Below, in pieces: positions 1-12,800 of a DNA stretch of 64,000 bases. The stretch covers positions 186,001-250,000 of the forward strand of contig JAHQIW010003952.1 in NCBI GenBank assembly GCA_019055375.1, read 5' to 3'. The DNA comes from Parelaphostrongylus tenuis. Its lineage: Eukaryota > Nematoda > Chromadorea > Rhabditida > Metastrongylidae. How positions within the stretch are numbered: position 1 is the first letter of the stretch; each line of letters starts with the position of its first letter. The notes under the pieces are model-generated. The model was given only the letters and a program-made list of their open reading frames with translations, had not been told where the DNA came from and did not search any database. The translations under genes and the position numbers were made by a program.

Positions 1-2304
1 CAGATCCTGTGGCTTACGTGGACAGTCACAACCGCCTTTATTTATGTTGTCACATTGAGCTAATATTGTGATGTTGCAAAATGAGGAAGTTTTCAGGTTT
101 GTGAACTAGAAAATTACACCGAATACACTAAATAAGAGATCGACTTCTGAGGTACACTAACAATCCAAGAAATAAATCGCGTAATCATTATTTGAGCCAA
201 CATGTCATGTAGTCTGCTGAATGGGCTAACTTATATTTAGAGAGATCGATAACAAGAATTGAATGCAATATGTTCAAAACTCGTGGTTTTTGAGCTTTTA
301 GCCGCTGTGATGACTTTTGGATATTCTATATGATGAGATAAATCAAACGCAGCAATTCATGTCCTAAGATTATTTGCATAACTTATTGAAATTGACTGAA
401 TGTTAAGAGTAGTATGAAGGTGATGTAAACTACTGTTCCATCACACATGGGAGTTATGTATGTTGCAAAACCAAATGAATGTATAAACTAAATTTCAAAG
501 TATAACGGAGAACCCGAAAAACGTTTTTAAGGCGGAGAAAAAAAGCATCACTCAAATAACGGAAATTGAGCAGCGCTTTGCAATTCACGCTGCGCAGCAC
601 TTTCACTGCCGCTAATGAGGGGTTAAGCATACCTTGAAAAAAAGACAGTCAAAAATAATCTCAAGCCGTATATGAATGTTTCAATAAAAGTTGTAACAAA
701 TAGTCAATAAAAGATGCATTGTATTGCTTATACTTCACTCCACTACAGTATATTATTTTTCGACGCTTGTCCCCTATGATAGGGGGATCAGTGGCTGCAG
801 AAATGGCACGGCTGATGGCGAAAACGCCAAAGTACACGTGTTCTCCAGACCGCTGCTTGGATGAGCCAACCAAACCTTGAAAAAGACTGGTGAAAACATT
901 CTCAGACTATCTAGTAGAGTCTTTTTTACAGAAAAGTAACAATGCTCTCCATTGGCTGGTACACACCGGCAGTTACTGGATTAATTGTACGGCTAGGACA
1001 AGATAATCAATGAAAATTTAGTTGAGTATCAAGCATTCAATTCCATAAAAGGACCCGTAAATGAGACTAGTTTATTTTGACAGGGCTCACTCCAGGAAAA
1101 AAACTATTCAATAGGAAAAACTGCGACCAAATTTGAAACATGAGGAGATAAGTCGAATTAGTAGATATGTGCGCTCACCACAAGTTCTTTCGATCAAGTT
1201 CGTCATACAGCTGATCACTAATGATTCAAAATAAACAGAATGCATACTTTACGTAAATGGGTTTTTCCTTTGAAAAAAAAAACCAAACGAAAGAAAATGT
1301 TGATGAGCTAAACTGCAGCAGACTCATAACGTCGACCAGCGATGTAGCAACCGAAAAAAACCTTCGTTTTACCTTTATTATAGTTTGATTTACTCGGCTA
1401 AAACTTGCGAATGGAGTTCGCTAGAGTTTTAGTAGTCATTCGATAAGTTGTTAGACGTTTTTAGCAGCAAAAAAATCTATTGAAGTCTTCAGTTTGTACT
1501 CGATTTAGCTTCGTACTTTCAGTGGCGAGATGTGCCATGGGATCAAAGAGTTTTACCCTGACAGACTAGTTCATTGCATTCTAGAAAAAGCTGTGTAAGT
1601 CAATTCACTTAGGACATAGTTCAAATCGCGAAGCGATGAGAAACATTGTGATTACAGACCGACTTTTCGTAATTTATCACTTTATTGAAAGAGTTGACGA
1701 AGAAATACTTCAACTCTTCCTTGCACAGAATGAAAACGTTCGTGCATATTAGCCGGTGGATCTCGTGGCGATAGTCCTGAATGCGCCTTTTGATCGATAA
1801 GCGGCGCCGCCTTATTGTGTCAGTCTTCCCCAAGCACTTCTTGTTTTAGTCGGGGTCCACCGGACACTTCGCGAAGGTCGCCCAGGCGACCGGATGGCAA
1901 GACAGGCTGGCACTTGGATTAACTTGTGAGTTGTTTTTTTACTGTTATTTTTTATACAGTCGTGCTGTTCGCATATTCAAAATATAAATATCTTTGGTTT
2001 TGTTTCACTGAACTAGGGAGCGATAATTAAGAAAACTAGCGGTTTTCGTGTTTTTGTGCTCATTTTCCATTGCATATGGTTTTTTTCCTTCATATGCTCT
2101 TATTGTTCAACTCTTATCCTTGTGCCCCAAGAAGAACTCCACTTTGTAATCGTCGGCTTCTTCAAAAAGCGGAAATCAGTCCATTAATACCATGGAAGAA
2201 ACTCTTCTCCATTTTTATTCACTGAATATTGAAAAGAAAGGTTTTTTCCGCGATTTGTAAAAAGTTACGCTTATGGTGACCTACTGACTCGCTCGTTCTA
2301 GCTT
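1..2304. other. Intergenic, no gene seen
   Basis: Both strands hold only short frames with no recognisable motif or linked splice pattern. Contents: a fragment of the TCATTCGATA repeat near 1430-1480, and a small perfect palindrome GGTCGCCCAGGCGACC at about 1876-1891. Confidence 0.6.
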
Positions 2305-2575
2305 ATTTAACCGCCTGCTGCTGTGGTATGATGTTACAATAAACCCAGCAATGTAGAGTGGTGTAAAAAAACATTTGCGCAAACTGGGATTCGAACCAAG
2401 CCTCACTCTTTTCCAGAGTGCGTGCTGAACCGTTGCACTCCCGCCGCCCGTTTTGACACCACTCTTTCTACGCTACAACGCGTTATCTGTCAACAGCCAA
2501 CCGTCTACGGTCTGGCGTGAGCAGTCTTATCGACACTGAACTCACTTATGCTGACAGATATAAAATAAAAACAGG
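2305..2575 (-). repeat. tRNA-derived SINE family A, copy 1
   Basis: The minus strand carries a tRNA-like head with a B box GGTTCGAATCCCA (RC of 2389-2402) and an A-box-like AGTGCAACGGTTCAGC. The flanks (GGTATGATGTTACAATA and ACGCGTTATCTGTCAACAGCC) recur at 53.3 kb. The head is too diverged to be a working tRNA. Confidence 0.65.
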
Positions 2576-3350
2576 AATAATGAAATAACAGTAAAAAAAA
2601 TTAGAGTTGAAAGCATAAAAAAGCATAACAAAAGCATAATAGCGTAGTAAAATAATAGTTGACATCCTCTAATATCTGGCTATATATTTGAGAACTTCTC
2701 GAAATACAATTCGTTTCTTTTTCGTTAGAAGGTACAAAATCAAAAACCGATTCGTTTCGATGGATAAGAAATTTTTATAAAAGTGTTAGTAATCACTGGA
2801 AAGCTTCAGTCTCCGGCCAGTGCTATGCATGACCTTTACTTGGCAAGACGCTTTTATGACGCTGTAGAATTTAATATGAAATTATGTTTCACGCAACGAC
2901 ACGTTTTTTTCTTATCTTGCATATATTTCGCTGGAGAAAACTCCTTCTGCATTATATTTACATTACGGAAAAACTCTGCAAGAAAAGCTAAAAACGCTTT
3001 TAGGATACACATACTGTATAATTCTTGCTTGTTCGTTATTGTCACTTGACATTCACTGTCCTAGGAGGTGTGTTTTCGAAAGTGATCGACAGGGAATTGT
3101 GGATCACTTTGACCTTAGCGAGCTTTAAGTAAAAGGAAACTTTCAAACTCCTACCAGCATTGTACTGCATCGTAGACAGACACATTATGCGATCACTGAC
3201 GAATAGATAATCGCTAAGTGGTCAACAAATGTTCCGTCGTCCAGAATCCTGCTCTAACTTTCGACAATAGGAGGTTTCAAGAGAAAAACGTTTGGAACCA
3301 TATGGGTCATATTGGCCCATGATTATGTCTTGCGCACAGAGTTCTAAACT

Positions 3351-3745
3351 TCAATAGATCCTTTCATTGGTATTTGAGCCAGCTTGTCATGTGGTTTTAG
3401 TGAGGGCTCTTGTACAGCCCGATACACGTGTTTCATCCTTGCAGACTCGTCAGTCGGGCAGACCCGTCGTCTTTCGATCTTTTTATAGTCAGTTCTCTCG
3501 GGAACCCTCCTCTCCTTACAGAGAATTATCGAAGACGAACGTTTTACATAAAATTTCCATCCAACACGGGGTGTTGTACACTCGATTACTCTTTGGCTGG
3601 TAGTTTTATCATATTCATCTGTAAGCACGAAACACTTGTTCGGGTTCTACAAGAGCCCTTACCAGACCACATGACAAGTTGGCTCAAATAAAAATGAAAG
3701 GATCTATTGAAAATTTGATCGTGGTCTTAACAAAACACTCGAAAT
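3351..3745. mobile_element. Inverted-repeat MITE, copy 1
   Basis: The left arm starts at 3351 (TCAATAGATCCTTTCATT) and is mirrored at about 3692-3710. The next arm segment, TTTGAGCCAGCTTGTCATG near 3373, is mirrored by its complement near 3690. Arms run about 70 bp, with a non-palindromic centre. No transposase reading frame is present. The right shoulder 3711-3745 is shared with the copy in the transporter exon, so the mobile unit is longer than the inverted repeat. Confidence 0.7.
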
Positions 3746-4472
3746 AAGGGGAAGGGTTTAAACGGCGTAAGCATCAAAAGTGCAAATTGAGGAGATATAC
3801 CTGATGAATTATATTTGCAAGAAAACACTATCACTACGCAATGATGAAATATCACTATAGAGAATCCTATGAGGATTTTTATGCGTTTCTGATTGAAAGA
3901 AGCCATTTTTTGAGAAATGAACTATTTTTCAACAAGGTGAATTACACCTTTCCAGAAACGAACAGATTTTCAACAGTTATTTAGCACTTGTTTCTATTTT
4001 TTATTCATGTTTTTATAGTCGTTGGAAAGCTTGAAATATGCCGATTCTTATGGCACGCTTGATTTGTGGTTCAACTTTCATACCATGTTTTCCTAGCCAA
4101 TAAAATAGAAAGTTTTGCAATCGGTAATCCATTTTTTGGAGTTCACAGCGGAATTTTTGTTGTTTTATAGTGATATTCTAAATGCGGTTATATAGAATAG
4201 TACTGAAGGGACACGTGAACACATAGTTCAAGTAAAAAGGCAGTCCAGCTTTTATAAAAAGGTCTACTAATCTTTGTGAACTAAATGGAATGCAGTCGCA
4301 TCGTATGAATGTGTTCGTACCTTCTCTCCTTTTCCACTCAGCAAAGCTTTTTCATTAGACTATTACCAATTTTTTAACAGCTCGAAAACCGGAAAAATTA
4401 GTATGAAACCTTATTTATGAGGCGAGTTTTATATTAAGCTTTACTAACAAAAAAGATAACCTTTTATTCAAG

Positions 4473-4730
4473 AGCGCATGTGGCGCAGTGGTTAGAGGTG
4501 CTGTGCATCATGCACGAATTCATTGGCTCGATAACGCACTCACAGCTCACCAAGCTTTCCATCCACTCGGATCGGCTAATTTGTGCCAAACTTGTCTAGG
4601 AGCATAAACAGCACTGACTCAAATTCTGAAGGCCAGATATGCACATAATCGCTTCAAACGAATATGTAATTTGAAGACAAATGCATGGCGCTTCCGTCGA
4701 GGATTCTTCGACGCCAGCTTTATACCTCTA
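4473..4730 (+). repeat. tRNA-derived SINE family B, copy 1
   Basis: Starts with a tRNA-like A box (ATGTGGCGCAGTGGTTAGAG). The body holds AAACTTGTCTAGGAGCATAAA, CAGCACTGACT and ATGGCGCTTCCGTCGAGG. Two more copies are in the window. Confidence 0.65.
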
Positions 4731-5509
4731 ATTTTTTGCTCTGATAGTTGATGTAGTTTCGCCTGCGCCGCAAACGTTGCCTAATCTCATGAAATGGATT
4801 TCAAATTCTAAGCAAACTTCATCGGCAAAAGAGTTCTACAAGCAAAATTTTGTTGGATGGAATACCTGTGTCCCAAAATTTCTACATTTCAAAAAGCTAC
4901 ATGCCTGGGAAAGCGAAGCCTTCTAGCCGTTTTTCCGCTTCGTCTCAAAAGTTTTGCAAGCGTAGATCTGAAAAGCCCATTTTGTGCATTTTCGTCACTA
5001 AAAGTTTCGGCATACTTTTTGGATGCCAAAATATATTGTTGGCAACATTTAAATAGTCATTAATTTGCGTAAAACAATCTACTTCAGAAATTAGTACCTG
5101 TCTTTAGCAATTTGCAACAATTTCATTATACTATTTACAATATGTTGATAACATAACACATTTGCTAATATACAACAATGAAACAATCAACAACATTTAC
5201 ATAAGCTGGATAAATGACGTCAACAAGAGCCGAGTTTAGGGCGTTTATTGCAGCGTTGATGAACAGAATTCTAACAGTGTAAACGAAAAGGCGTTTTGCA
5301 TCGACTGCACCTAGTGTTGTATCATATAGCATATTTATTATACTATTTAGTATATTTACTTTACGAGTATGGTTTACAGCACATGCAGAACTTAAATCAG
5401 TGGCCATCTTTCTGTAGCACTCAACACAACGTTTACGAGGTTGCAATGGCTCTTCTTCAAAGATGTGGCTAATTGTAGGCCTAGAAAGATTGTCTCCCAG
5501 ATAGCGAGT

Positions 5510-6025
5510 CTAGATCGCTTCCTTGAACGTTTCGAACTGAATTTTTCCTACGTTGGAGCAGCACATTATATAGGCGTTTATCATGCATATGTGCAAGACG
5601 TAGTGGGATAGTACACGCACGTGCCTAATGTATGAAATTACTAATTCTGAACTAAGAGGCAACAAATCGCATGCATCACCTGAAAGTCCTCCTAAGAAAT
5701 GGAGAGATGGCAGCCATCTGATCGGTGAGATCCAACAATCATTCTTCTTCTTATAGCCCACGATAACTTCAAACTTATCTCCTGCATTTTTGGTGGAGCC
5801 TTGCCCTGTAGAAATCATTCTCACTTCTTGCTTGTTCATCCATCTAAGCACAATTACGCCATTCTGGTTTTGCATGGCTCTCCACTCGCCCCTGTGCAGT
5901 TTCCCCTGCATAACCTCCTTTGGCATACCTCTCCTGTTCTTTCTGCACGTCCCGATAAGGTGTGTGCTCCTTTGCAACAGCTTCTCAGCGGGAGGGCTGG
6001 TAAACCAGTTATGAGCTGAGAAAAT
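5510..6025 (-). pseudogene. piggyBac-type transposase C-terminal fragment
   Basis: The minus strand reads NWFTSPPAEKLLQ, then GTCRKNRRGMPKEV, then GEW..MQNQNGVIVLRWMNKQEV and, near the end, MINAYIMC...GKIQFETFKE. These match the DDE-domain end of piggyBac (PGBD) transposases in order: the target-site Trp strand, the RKNRKG.P segment, the KW.DK strand and the NAYILY helix. The N-terminal two thirds are missing, a frame change occurs around 5985, and the upstream edge abuts a mariner terminus. No piggyBac TTAA end was identified. Confidence 0.7.
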
Positions 6026-6186
6026 TTTGCACGAAGCGGTTTAAGATATTTGCGTCGGAGATGAGAGAAATATGTTGATCTGATTGCGTATACTTTGAAT
6101 AGTGTTGTCAAGCACTTTTAATTACCTCTGGTAAAAGAATTAATTGTTATTTGCTTTGATGCCAAAACTATGAGAAGACTTATAAT
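6026..6186 (-). mobile_element. Mariner-family terminus (solo end)
   Basis: Minus-strand reading from 6186 gives AAGTCTTCTCATAGTTTTGG, then a segment matching the ends of the mariner copies at 7859 and 27946. It stops where the piggyBac fragment begins, suggesting nested insertion or deletion across a junction. Confidence 0.55.
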
Positions 6187-7858
6187 TATTCCCTAGTCTT
6201 AGAGGAAATAATTCAAGAAGGAGCATTTATCTTCCTTGCAATATCTGCGATATGAAACAAACGAAGTAGTTTAGAAATCTGTATAAATAAACCCACTTTT
6301 GCGGTCGTTTTAGAGACCTGTTTTTGGCGCTACTCAGGCTTCCTTGAAGCACTGCATTAGTAGGCTCTACACCCAAACTATAAATAATATTTGGATTTGC
6401 TAAAACAATGTTAGAATGGGTAGCCTGCCATGCCAGCTAGTTCTCCTGAATACGATTGACCATTCTTGCACAAGAATCTTCTGTAATCCGTAAGTTCCCA
6501 TCTTCCTCGTGTGCATTATTATATAAATTATTAGAAATGAACGAATCCCTGCTATTAAAGCTTGGTTATGGTAAGATTTATCATTGACCTGGCATCGCAT
6601 GCATTGTGCAACAGCTTCTTTTGACATACTCCTCATTGTTTTCTAACTTTCAGCCACTATTGTGACTCTTAAGTGTTGTTTATAATATAGTATATCTAAA
6701 CTGATCGATTAATGTCATTATATTCTTTGTAAAACTTATTTCGACTGGCAGGATGTCAACATCACTGTGCTTTCGTAGTAAAAGAGAACTTTTCTTCCCA
6801 AACATAAATATTTTGTTTGCACTAAAAGCGTACAAGTGTGTAAAGGAAATCCTGCATTGTCGAACTGTTACAAGAAGACCCCAAATTTTTATCCAAACGA
6901 TGAAAAACCCTAATCAAGTGCCAAAAATCGCGCGCCGGGGCTGCGACTTGCACTGCTCGTGACTACTACAACTGGTGATCCCGAGAGGATTAAAAATGTC
7001 TTGAAGAAATATTGCTTCACGAATCCCTACAGCGAGGAGCGTTTACTGGCTTACCTTTGCATTCGATGGACAAGAAAAGAATTTTAGCCAGCGCCCGCTT
7101 GAGTCATTCGGCGAATTAAAAGAAGACAAATGATAAGGTTGAATAACTAGCAAGTGTTGTAACGTCGCAGCTGCTATGAACATCTTGAATGGAAGCTGTG
7201 ATTTTAAAAACCGAGGTTTTGAAAATCAGAGAATCGTGAGTCACTTTGTTACTGAGAAACATTCATTAGTGAGTAAACACATTTGGAAATTCAAATCCTG
7301 AAAGATTTCACAAATGTGGCGATGCAAAGACCATTTCATTCAACGTCTGCTGCGTTGGAGAAGATCACCTAAAAAATCGAAGACGCGCCTGAATTCTTCA
7401 TCTGTTTTAACAATCTCATAGCTTAATCCAAAATTATCGACCGCGTGGATATGATTCCTCATCACATAGTCTTGACTGATAGCACATGTTATACCATGTT
7501 TGGTTATCACTTATTCTTCTGTCAGTATAAACTAGCGGTGTAGTTCATTTATGAATGTAGGTTGCTAAGGGGAGGTGCTAGTTGCATGTGAGTTTACATT
7601 AGTTATTTTTCTTCTTATCGCCTTCACAGGAGTATTTGTAAACAAAATGCATTTATGGAACATTATTTCAGACTCACGTGCGGCCACACTGCAACCTGAT
7701 GCATTGATGGCGAAAATATGTTAGCTAAGCCAATTTAAAAAGTAGGTTTATTCACAGGAAATTTCTGAACTACTTCGCTACTTTGATATCGCAGATGTTG
7801 AATGGAAGATCAACGTTCCTTTCTAAATGACTTCCTCTGAGACTGAGAAATAATTATC
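6187..7858. other. Intergenic, no feature seen
   Basis: AT-rich sequence between mariner pieces. The short frame at 6753-6962 has no recognisable domain. Confidence 0.55.
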
Positions 7859-8380
7859 ACGTCTTCTCATAAGTTTTGGCAACAGAGCAATAAACACTAA
7901 ATTCATCTACCCGAAGTAATTAAAATTACTTGACAGTACTATTCAAAGTATGCGCAACCAGACTAAACACATTTCTCCTATCTCTCACGCAAAAAATCAT
8001 TATCGCTTTGTGCAGAATTTCCTCAGCTTTCTCTTGGTACCGAATTTGTCCATACCTGCTGCGTCATGGTCGCTTAACGAAGCCTTTATCGCAATTTGCT
8101 TCTTTACGAATACAAATTAGGACGCGATGCACAGACCGCCTTCGAGAACTGTGCAAAGGTTCAAAGAACTGTGTCCAAGATAACCGCGTATCAGATCCGT
8201 GGTGTGTTTTGTTCCTGCAACACCAACATAATCTCACACTGCTTCGAAGCAATGCTCGTAGTGTACGACATGCGATTGACCGACTCCCAGCCCAGTTCAA
8301 GCGTTGCACTCTACATTATTTCCGGTTGATACATTTCGTGTTTATCTCTCCATTGCCACGAGTTATGAGAAGACCTAAAG
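7859..8380. mobile_element. Short rearranged mariner element
   Basis: Terminal inverted repeats GTCTTCTCATAAGTTTTGGC (7861-7880) and its imperfect complement at 8353-8375 bound about 520 bp. Minus-strand 7940-7990 resembles the transposase C-terminus (RER, stop for W, EKCV and AYFE). Plus-strand 8090-8200 resembles the N-terminal helix-turn-helix (LLYEYKLGRDAQTAF, TVSKITAY). The catalytic centre is missing, and the opposite orientations imply an internal inversion or recombination between two copies. Confidence 0.55.
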
Positions 8381-9360
8381 TTACTCTACTAGAAACGGCG
8401 AACTAACAAGACTACCTGAAAAATCGGAATGGATTTTACAGTTCATAGGGTTATGGATACAACCATATGGATTCGCTGCGAAAACGATTATTAGGTGTAC
8501 ATTTTCACGTGTTCCTTGCTATTTGAGTACCACAGACAAAAAAATTCGGTTTGAACAGGCTTGATAGTAGTGTTCATCAATTTCTTCGAAAAAAAAGAAA
8601 GCCCACTGAGGCCCTCATCTGAGGTGAAAGTATTCGCTGAATATTCTGAGATATAGCAATCAATTTTGCTTTGCTGCGGTGTTGAGAAACATCTAATTTC
8701 ATTCCAACAACTAATTAGGCCAGTTTGTCCAGCAGTTATTTTTGCCGTGAGCGCGTTGAATCATATGTGTTACACCTCGTTGTGAACACGTTAGTGCTAT
8801 GCGAACAGTTGTGAGTGCAAAGAAAGTACGCTGTAACGAAGAGATGTGGACTCTTTTTTTATTATCTTCTCACGACTCGCGTTTGTCTCTAGACATAGAT
8901 CCTTTCTTCACTAAGCTGGTGAGATGCGATTACTGCTTTTATCAATTTGGTACCGACAATTCACCATCTTATACCCATACAACCCAGTGGGCATTTAGCA
9001 CTATGCAATAGAGTTTTTCAGAGCAGTAGAGCAATAGACTTGTGTCTGTAATGTCTAGAGTCCAATCAATGTCAAGAATGAGAGCTCATACCGTCATTAG
9101 TGAAAATGACAGAAAATTGACAGAAAAATATTTCCGCTTTATGAAATCCAAACTTGATTTCAAACTCATCATTCTGAAACGCTCACTCCTTATACTTTCT
9201 AATCTCCATAGACGATTCTCCCTTCTAATTCCCGCAGTTACCTGCACTTTTCTTCGTTTCCTCGGTGTACTTGAAGAGTAGAGGTGTGGAAGCATATTGT
9301 TTTGTCAAACAGGTATTTGTCGATATGTTGCTACCTGAACCTCATACTTGAATACTATGC
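8381..9360. other. Intergenic, no feature seen
   Basis: Overlapping short frames on both strands around 8799-9295, none with a motif or a neighbouring exon. Confidence 0.55.
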
Positions 9361-9828
9361 ATTAAATCCAAAAAAGAATGCTTTTAGCCTAAACGAGGTT
9401 GGTACGCCAGGGCCATACAGCGGTGTTTCGGAGGTTTCGGCCTCCTCGTCAGTGACCCTCGCTCCACATTAAGCCCTGCATTGAAGCAAGGAGTGAGGCG
9501 TATGTGGTGACGGCATAGTGTACAATGACACTGGTCCATCACCACTGTTCAGTCGATGGATTTCGGCTAGTAGACCAAAATGAATCCATTTGGTCGACTG
9601 TTTTTAAAACCTCGTGATAAACATTCAAAATTAAATCCAAAAAAAGAATGCTTTTAGCCTAAACGAGGTTTGTACGCCAGGGCCATACACCGGTGTTTCG
9701 GAGTTTTCGGCCTCCTCGTCAGTGACCGCCACCCCACATTAAGCATTGCATTTTTTTAAAATTTAATTTTGAATGTTTATCACGAGGTTTAAAAACAGCC
9801 GATCACATGGATTCATTTTGGTCTAATA
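9361..9828. repeat. Direct-repeat and fold-back unit
   Basis: A 122-base block at 9361-9482 recurs at 9630-9752 with few changes (CTTTTAGCCTAAACGAGGTT, CGGTGTTTCGGAG, CGGCCTCCTCGTCAGTGACC). The second block is enclosed by inverted arms of about 65 bp at 9575-9640 and 9759-9828 (ATGAATCCA...CACGAGGT). A small GGAGG/CCTCC hairpin lies in each direct copy. Confidence 0.75.
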
Positions 9829-11300
9829 AGCATTAATTGTGCAGTAACATAGCATTATAATGACGAAATAAATCTCACTCATTTATAAAGAGTATAAGTA
9901 TTCATCAGTACGTGAAGATATTACAGGAAAAGCTCTGCTAACAAGAAATAACTCCATCAGATTGACGAGGCGTTGTATGAGCGAACATGGATATTCACTT
10001 ATTTTATAAACAGCTAATTGGCTCGCGATTTCTCCTATCGTAAGAGAACCAGCAAGTGACTTAAATAATCAACCAATCCTGGGGCTTGACTATACGTACT
10101 CTTGCCTGCCCATAGTTTATAAAGTTGTCGTAGTGATGCCAAATCGCACGTAGAATTCAATGAAATCATTCGGAAGTTTTCGTGTATGTTCAGGTACAGG
10201 AAAAAAAATTTGTGCACAGCAAAGGTATATAATTCGTAGGAAAACAATCAGAGCCCCAAAATGCAATACCAGTAGAAATTCGGCCCCTCTATAGCTCATG
10301 TCGGACACTCAATACGATTAGCTTGTTTGAGTAAATGCACACTATACATTATCCACTGGCGGAATATTTACTGATGGATTACAACGGGTCATTTATAATT
10401 GTGCTTTTCTCCAGAGAAGTACTGATGACATGCACTCTATCAAATCAGTCATAATTTTTAAATCACTTTCACAAAAATATTTTTACTCAACGTTTATTTA
10501 GAATTGGAGCATAACACTGTGCTTTCTCAATAATAAAAGGCATGGAAGAAAGCTTCAAGTCAGCTTCACCGGCTCACTACACCACAGAGAAAACAAGCAT
10601 GGAAAAAGAATGAGAAAAAGGCAAAAATGCAGCGAATGAGGCTAAACGAAAAATGGCAAGAGCATCAGCAAACCGTTCACTAAGGTGAGTTTATTCACAC
10701 GATTTTTTTTCGAAATATAATAAAACTACAGTTGTTAAAATTCGTGGATTATGTATCGATAAACAACGCTCCTTCCAAAATTCTTGCATATGAAAATCAG
10801 AAATAATTAGAACTGATGAGTGTAGTTAACGTAAATTCACTTACCTTATAGACAATTTGCATCAGATTTTACCACCACTGCTATTGATCGCTGGTACTGT
10901 AAAACGAGTGGCCAAACAGAATACGCTTCACTAGAAAATGCACTTTCTCTTTTCCCTGCACATGAATTCCGAGGTTTTTGACTACTAGTGAAGTGAAAGA
11001 CGGCGAACAGCAAGACTGCCTCCAAGTTATCAAGATGGATTTGACGACTACACAATGTTATAGCTCCGAGTACCTGTATTCTGTGACGCAAAACAAATAG
11101 CTGGCGTAAATTTTCAAATGCGCCTTTTTCTTTTGAGATTTTCCAAACAAAAATAATTCAGCTGGCACTAATGTTTATTCGACTAACTTCCGATATTTTC
11201 GTCCTCTTTAGAACCGGAGATTCAAGTCGAAGTTTGGAGTCACTGTTCACAGTCATTCATCCTTTTATGGCGATCTGTTGTGAGCCGAGTCAACCTCCGT
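9829..11300. other. Intergenic, no feature seen
   Basis: No conserved peptide, repeat or RNA element was recognised before the hammerhead-repeat cluster begins. Confidence 0.5.
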
Positions 11301-11572
11301 TGGTGGATAGCGACTTGTGCTATAGTACCTCAAGAGGCTTTGAAATTGTAATTATACGTCATCAGATCATGTATTGTCATGAGCGAGGTCTACAAGAAGA
11401 GTCTAATGTAGAGGTATAATTTACTTTGCCAGTCATGAGCGATCGACTGTTGGTCACTGCAGTGTCGGGAGATTTTATTACCTGATATGCTGTGACTTTA
11501 TAGATGATTCGGTGTTCATTCCCTTAAATGTAGGAGGTATATCCTCCTGCAAGGTTTTGGTCGAACCAAAAG

Positions 11573-11670
11573 GCACCGTGTTACTGATGAGGCTGCAAGG
11601 CCGATACACGTGTCTAGCACTACATAAGTGCCATAACGGACCTCATAAAAATCTCAACTATTAGCACATT
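11573..11670 (+). ncRNA. Hammerhead-like repeat copy, one core base changed
   Basis: CUGAUGA at 11584-11590; stem II GGC/GCC (11591-11593 with 11600-11602); GAUA at 11603-11606, where GAAA is expected (A14 changed); self-complementary stem III ACACGUGU; triplet GUC with the cut predicted at 11614/11615; stem I GUGUUA with UAGCAC. A tail (CAUAAGUGCCAUAAC, then ACCUCAU) shared with the other copies follows. Confidence 0.6.
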
Positions 11671-12669
11671 CTATACTGTAATTATCCTTGAAGCTCACTT
11701 GAAATCTACCCCATCAACCTAGGCTGTTGCTGTGCCCTTCTACTGGCCAAGCACTTGCTACAATGGTGTAGTCACTACTTCACGGATGAGTTACTAATGT
11801 TTTAGATTACCTATGTCATCGGTGGTAATACATTTCTTGACGACATCTTTACCTCGCTTTGCTATTGTAACTACCTTTCTCTTCGCGCTTCAACTCATCA
11901 TGTAAACTTCAATTGTTGTTGACCTCTTCATTCTAATTAGCGTCAATAACCACTGTCACACGATACGTGATTGTTTTGGTATTCAATTGTGTCAAAGTTA
12001 TCCCCTAATTCCCGCAAAATAAAATGACTTTTGTAACTTTCTCTTCACCTTAGTCATCTCAATTTACTTATCACTTTGATCTATTTCATCAAGATTTTGT
12101 TATCGTCATGTCACTGCTCTATTATTACAAGAAATAAATATTACAGTTACACAACTTGAGTTCCACATATTGTGTTGAGTCAGCTGCGATAAGAGGCGCG
12201 TTGTCGGAAAGATACGACAAGCAGACATTCTTCGCTATAATTGCCATCAATGATTGCTCGACGAAAGGGAGTGCTATGTGAAAGCAATTTGACGTTGAAC
12301 TCGGTGAAATCAGAGCTCTAATCAAGATAATAACGTTTCACTTATTATTTACCAACTGCTTCCTTTTCATGGCGGAGTACAGTGGAGGTTTTCCAGACAA
12401 TCCTCTGCAAGATATAGTCTAGTCTATACTTTGATCACAAGAAGGCTGCGATTCGAGCACAGGTCGGAATACGATATTTTACCGTCAATAAGCCTTCGTG
12501 AAGGATTTGGGTGGGGAAATGGAAGACCTCTCTGTTTCGATAAGCGTCCTTAACCATTATTACTGTTACATTATTGCTTTAGTATTCAACGGTATTAAAG
12601 TTATCCTGTGATTTCCACAACGCAAAAGTGGTCATGGCTGGTAGGACAAATATTGCGCTTACATCGAAA

Positions 12670-12800
12670 GACCAAAACATACTCTAGCACAATATAAGTG
12701 CTTTAACAAACCTCATGGAAGGGTTGAAATATCTTATCAGATCATATATTGTTTTGAACGAGGTCTTAAGAAACAGTCGCATAAAAAGGTTCTATTAAAT
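12670..12800 (+). repeat. 3' part of the hammerhead repeat
   Basis: CUCUAGCAC followed by AAUAUAAGUGCUUUAAC, ACCUCAUGGAAGG and UAUCUUAUCAGAUCAU matches the second half and tail of the other copies. The upstream core is no longer recognisable. A similar tail fragment occurs at about 11310-11420. Confidence 0.5.

Noticed and set aside
2385..2460. Possible functional tRNA gene on the minus strand
   Set aside because: A good B box, but acceptor and anticodon stems do not pair properly, and flanking sequence recurs at 53 kb, so it is a SINE head.
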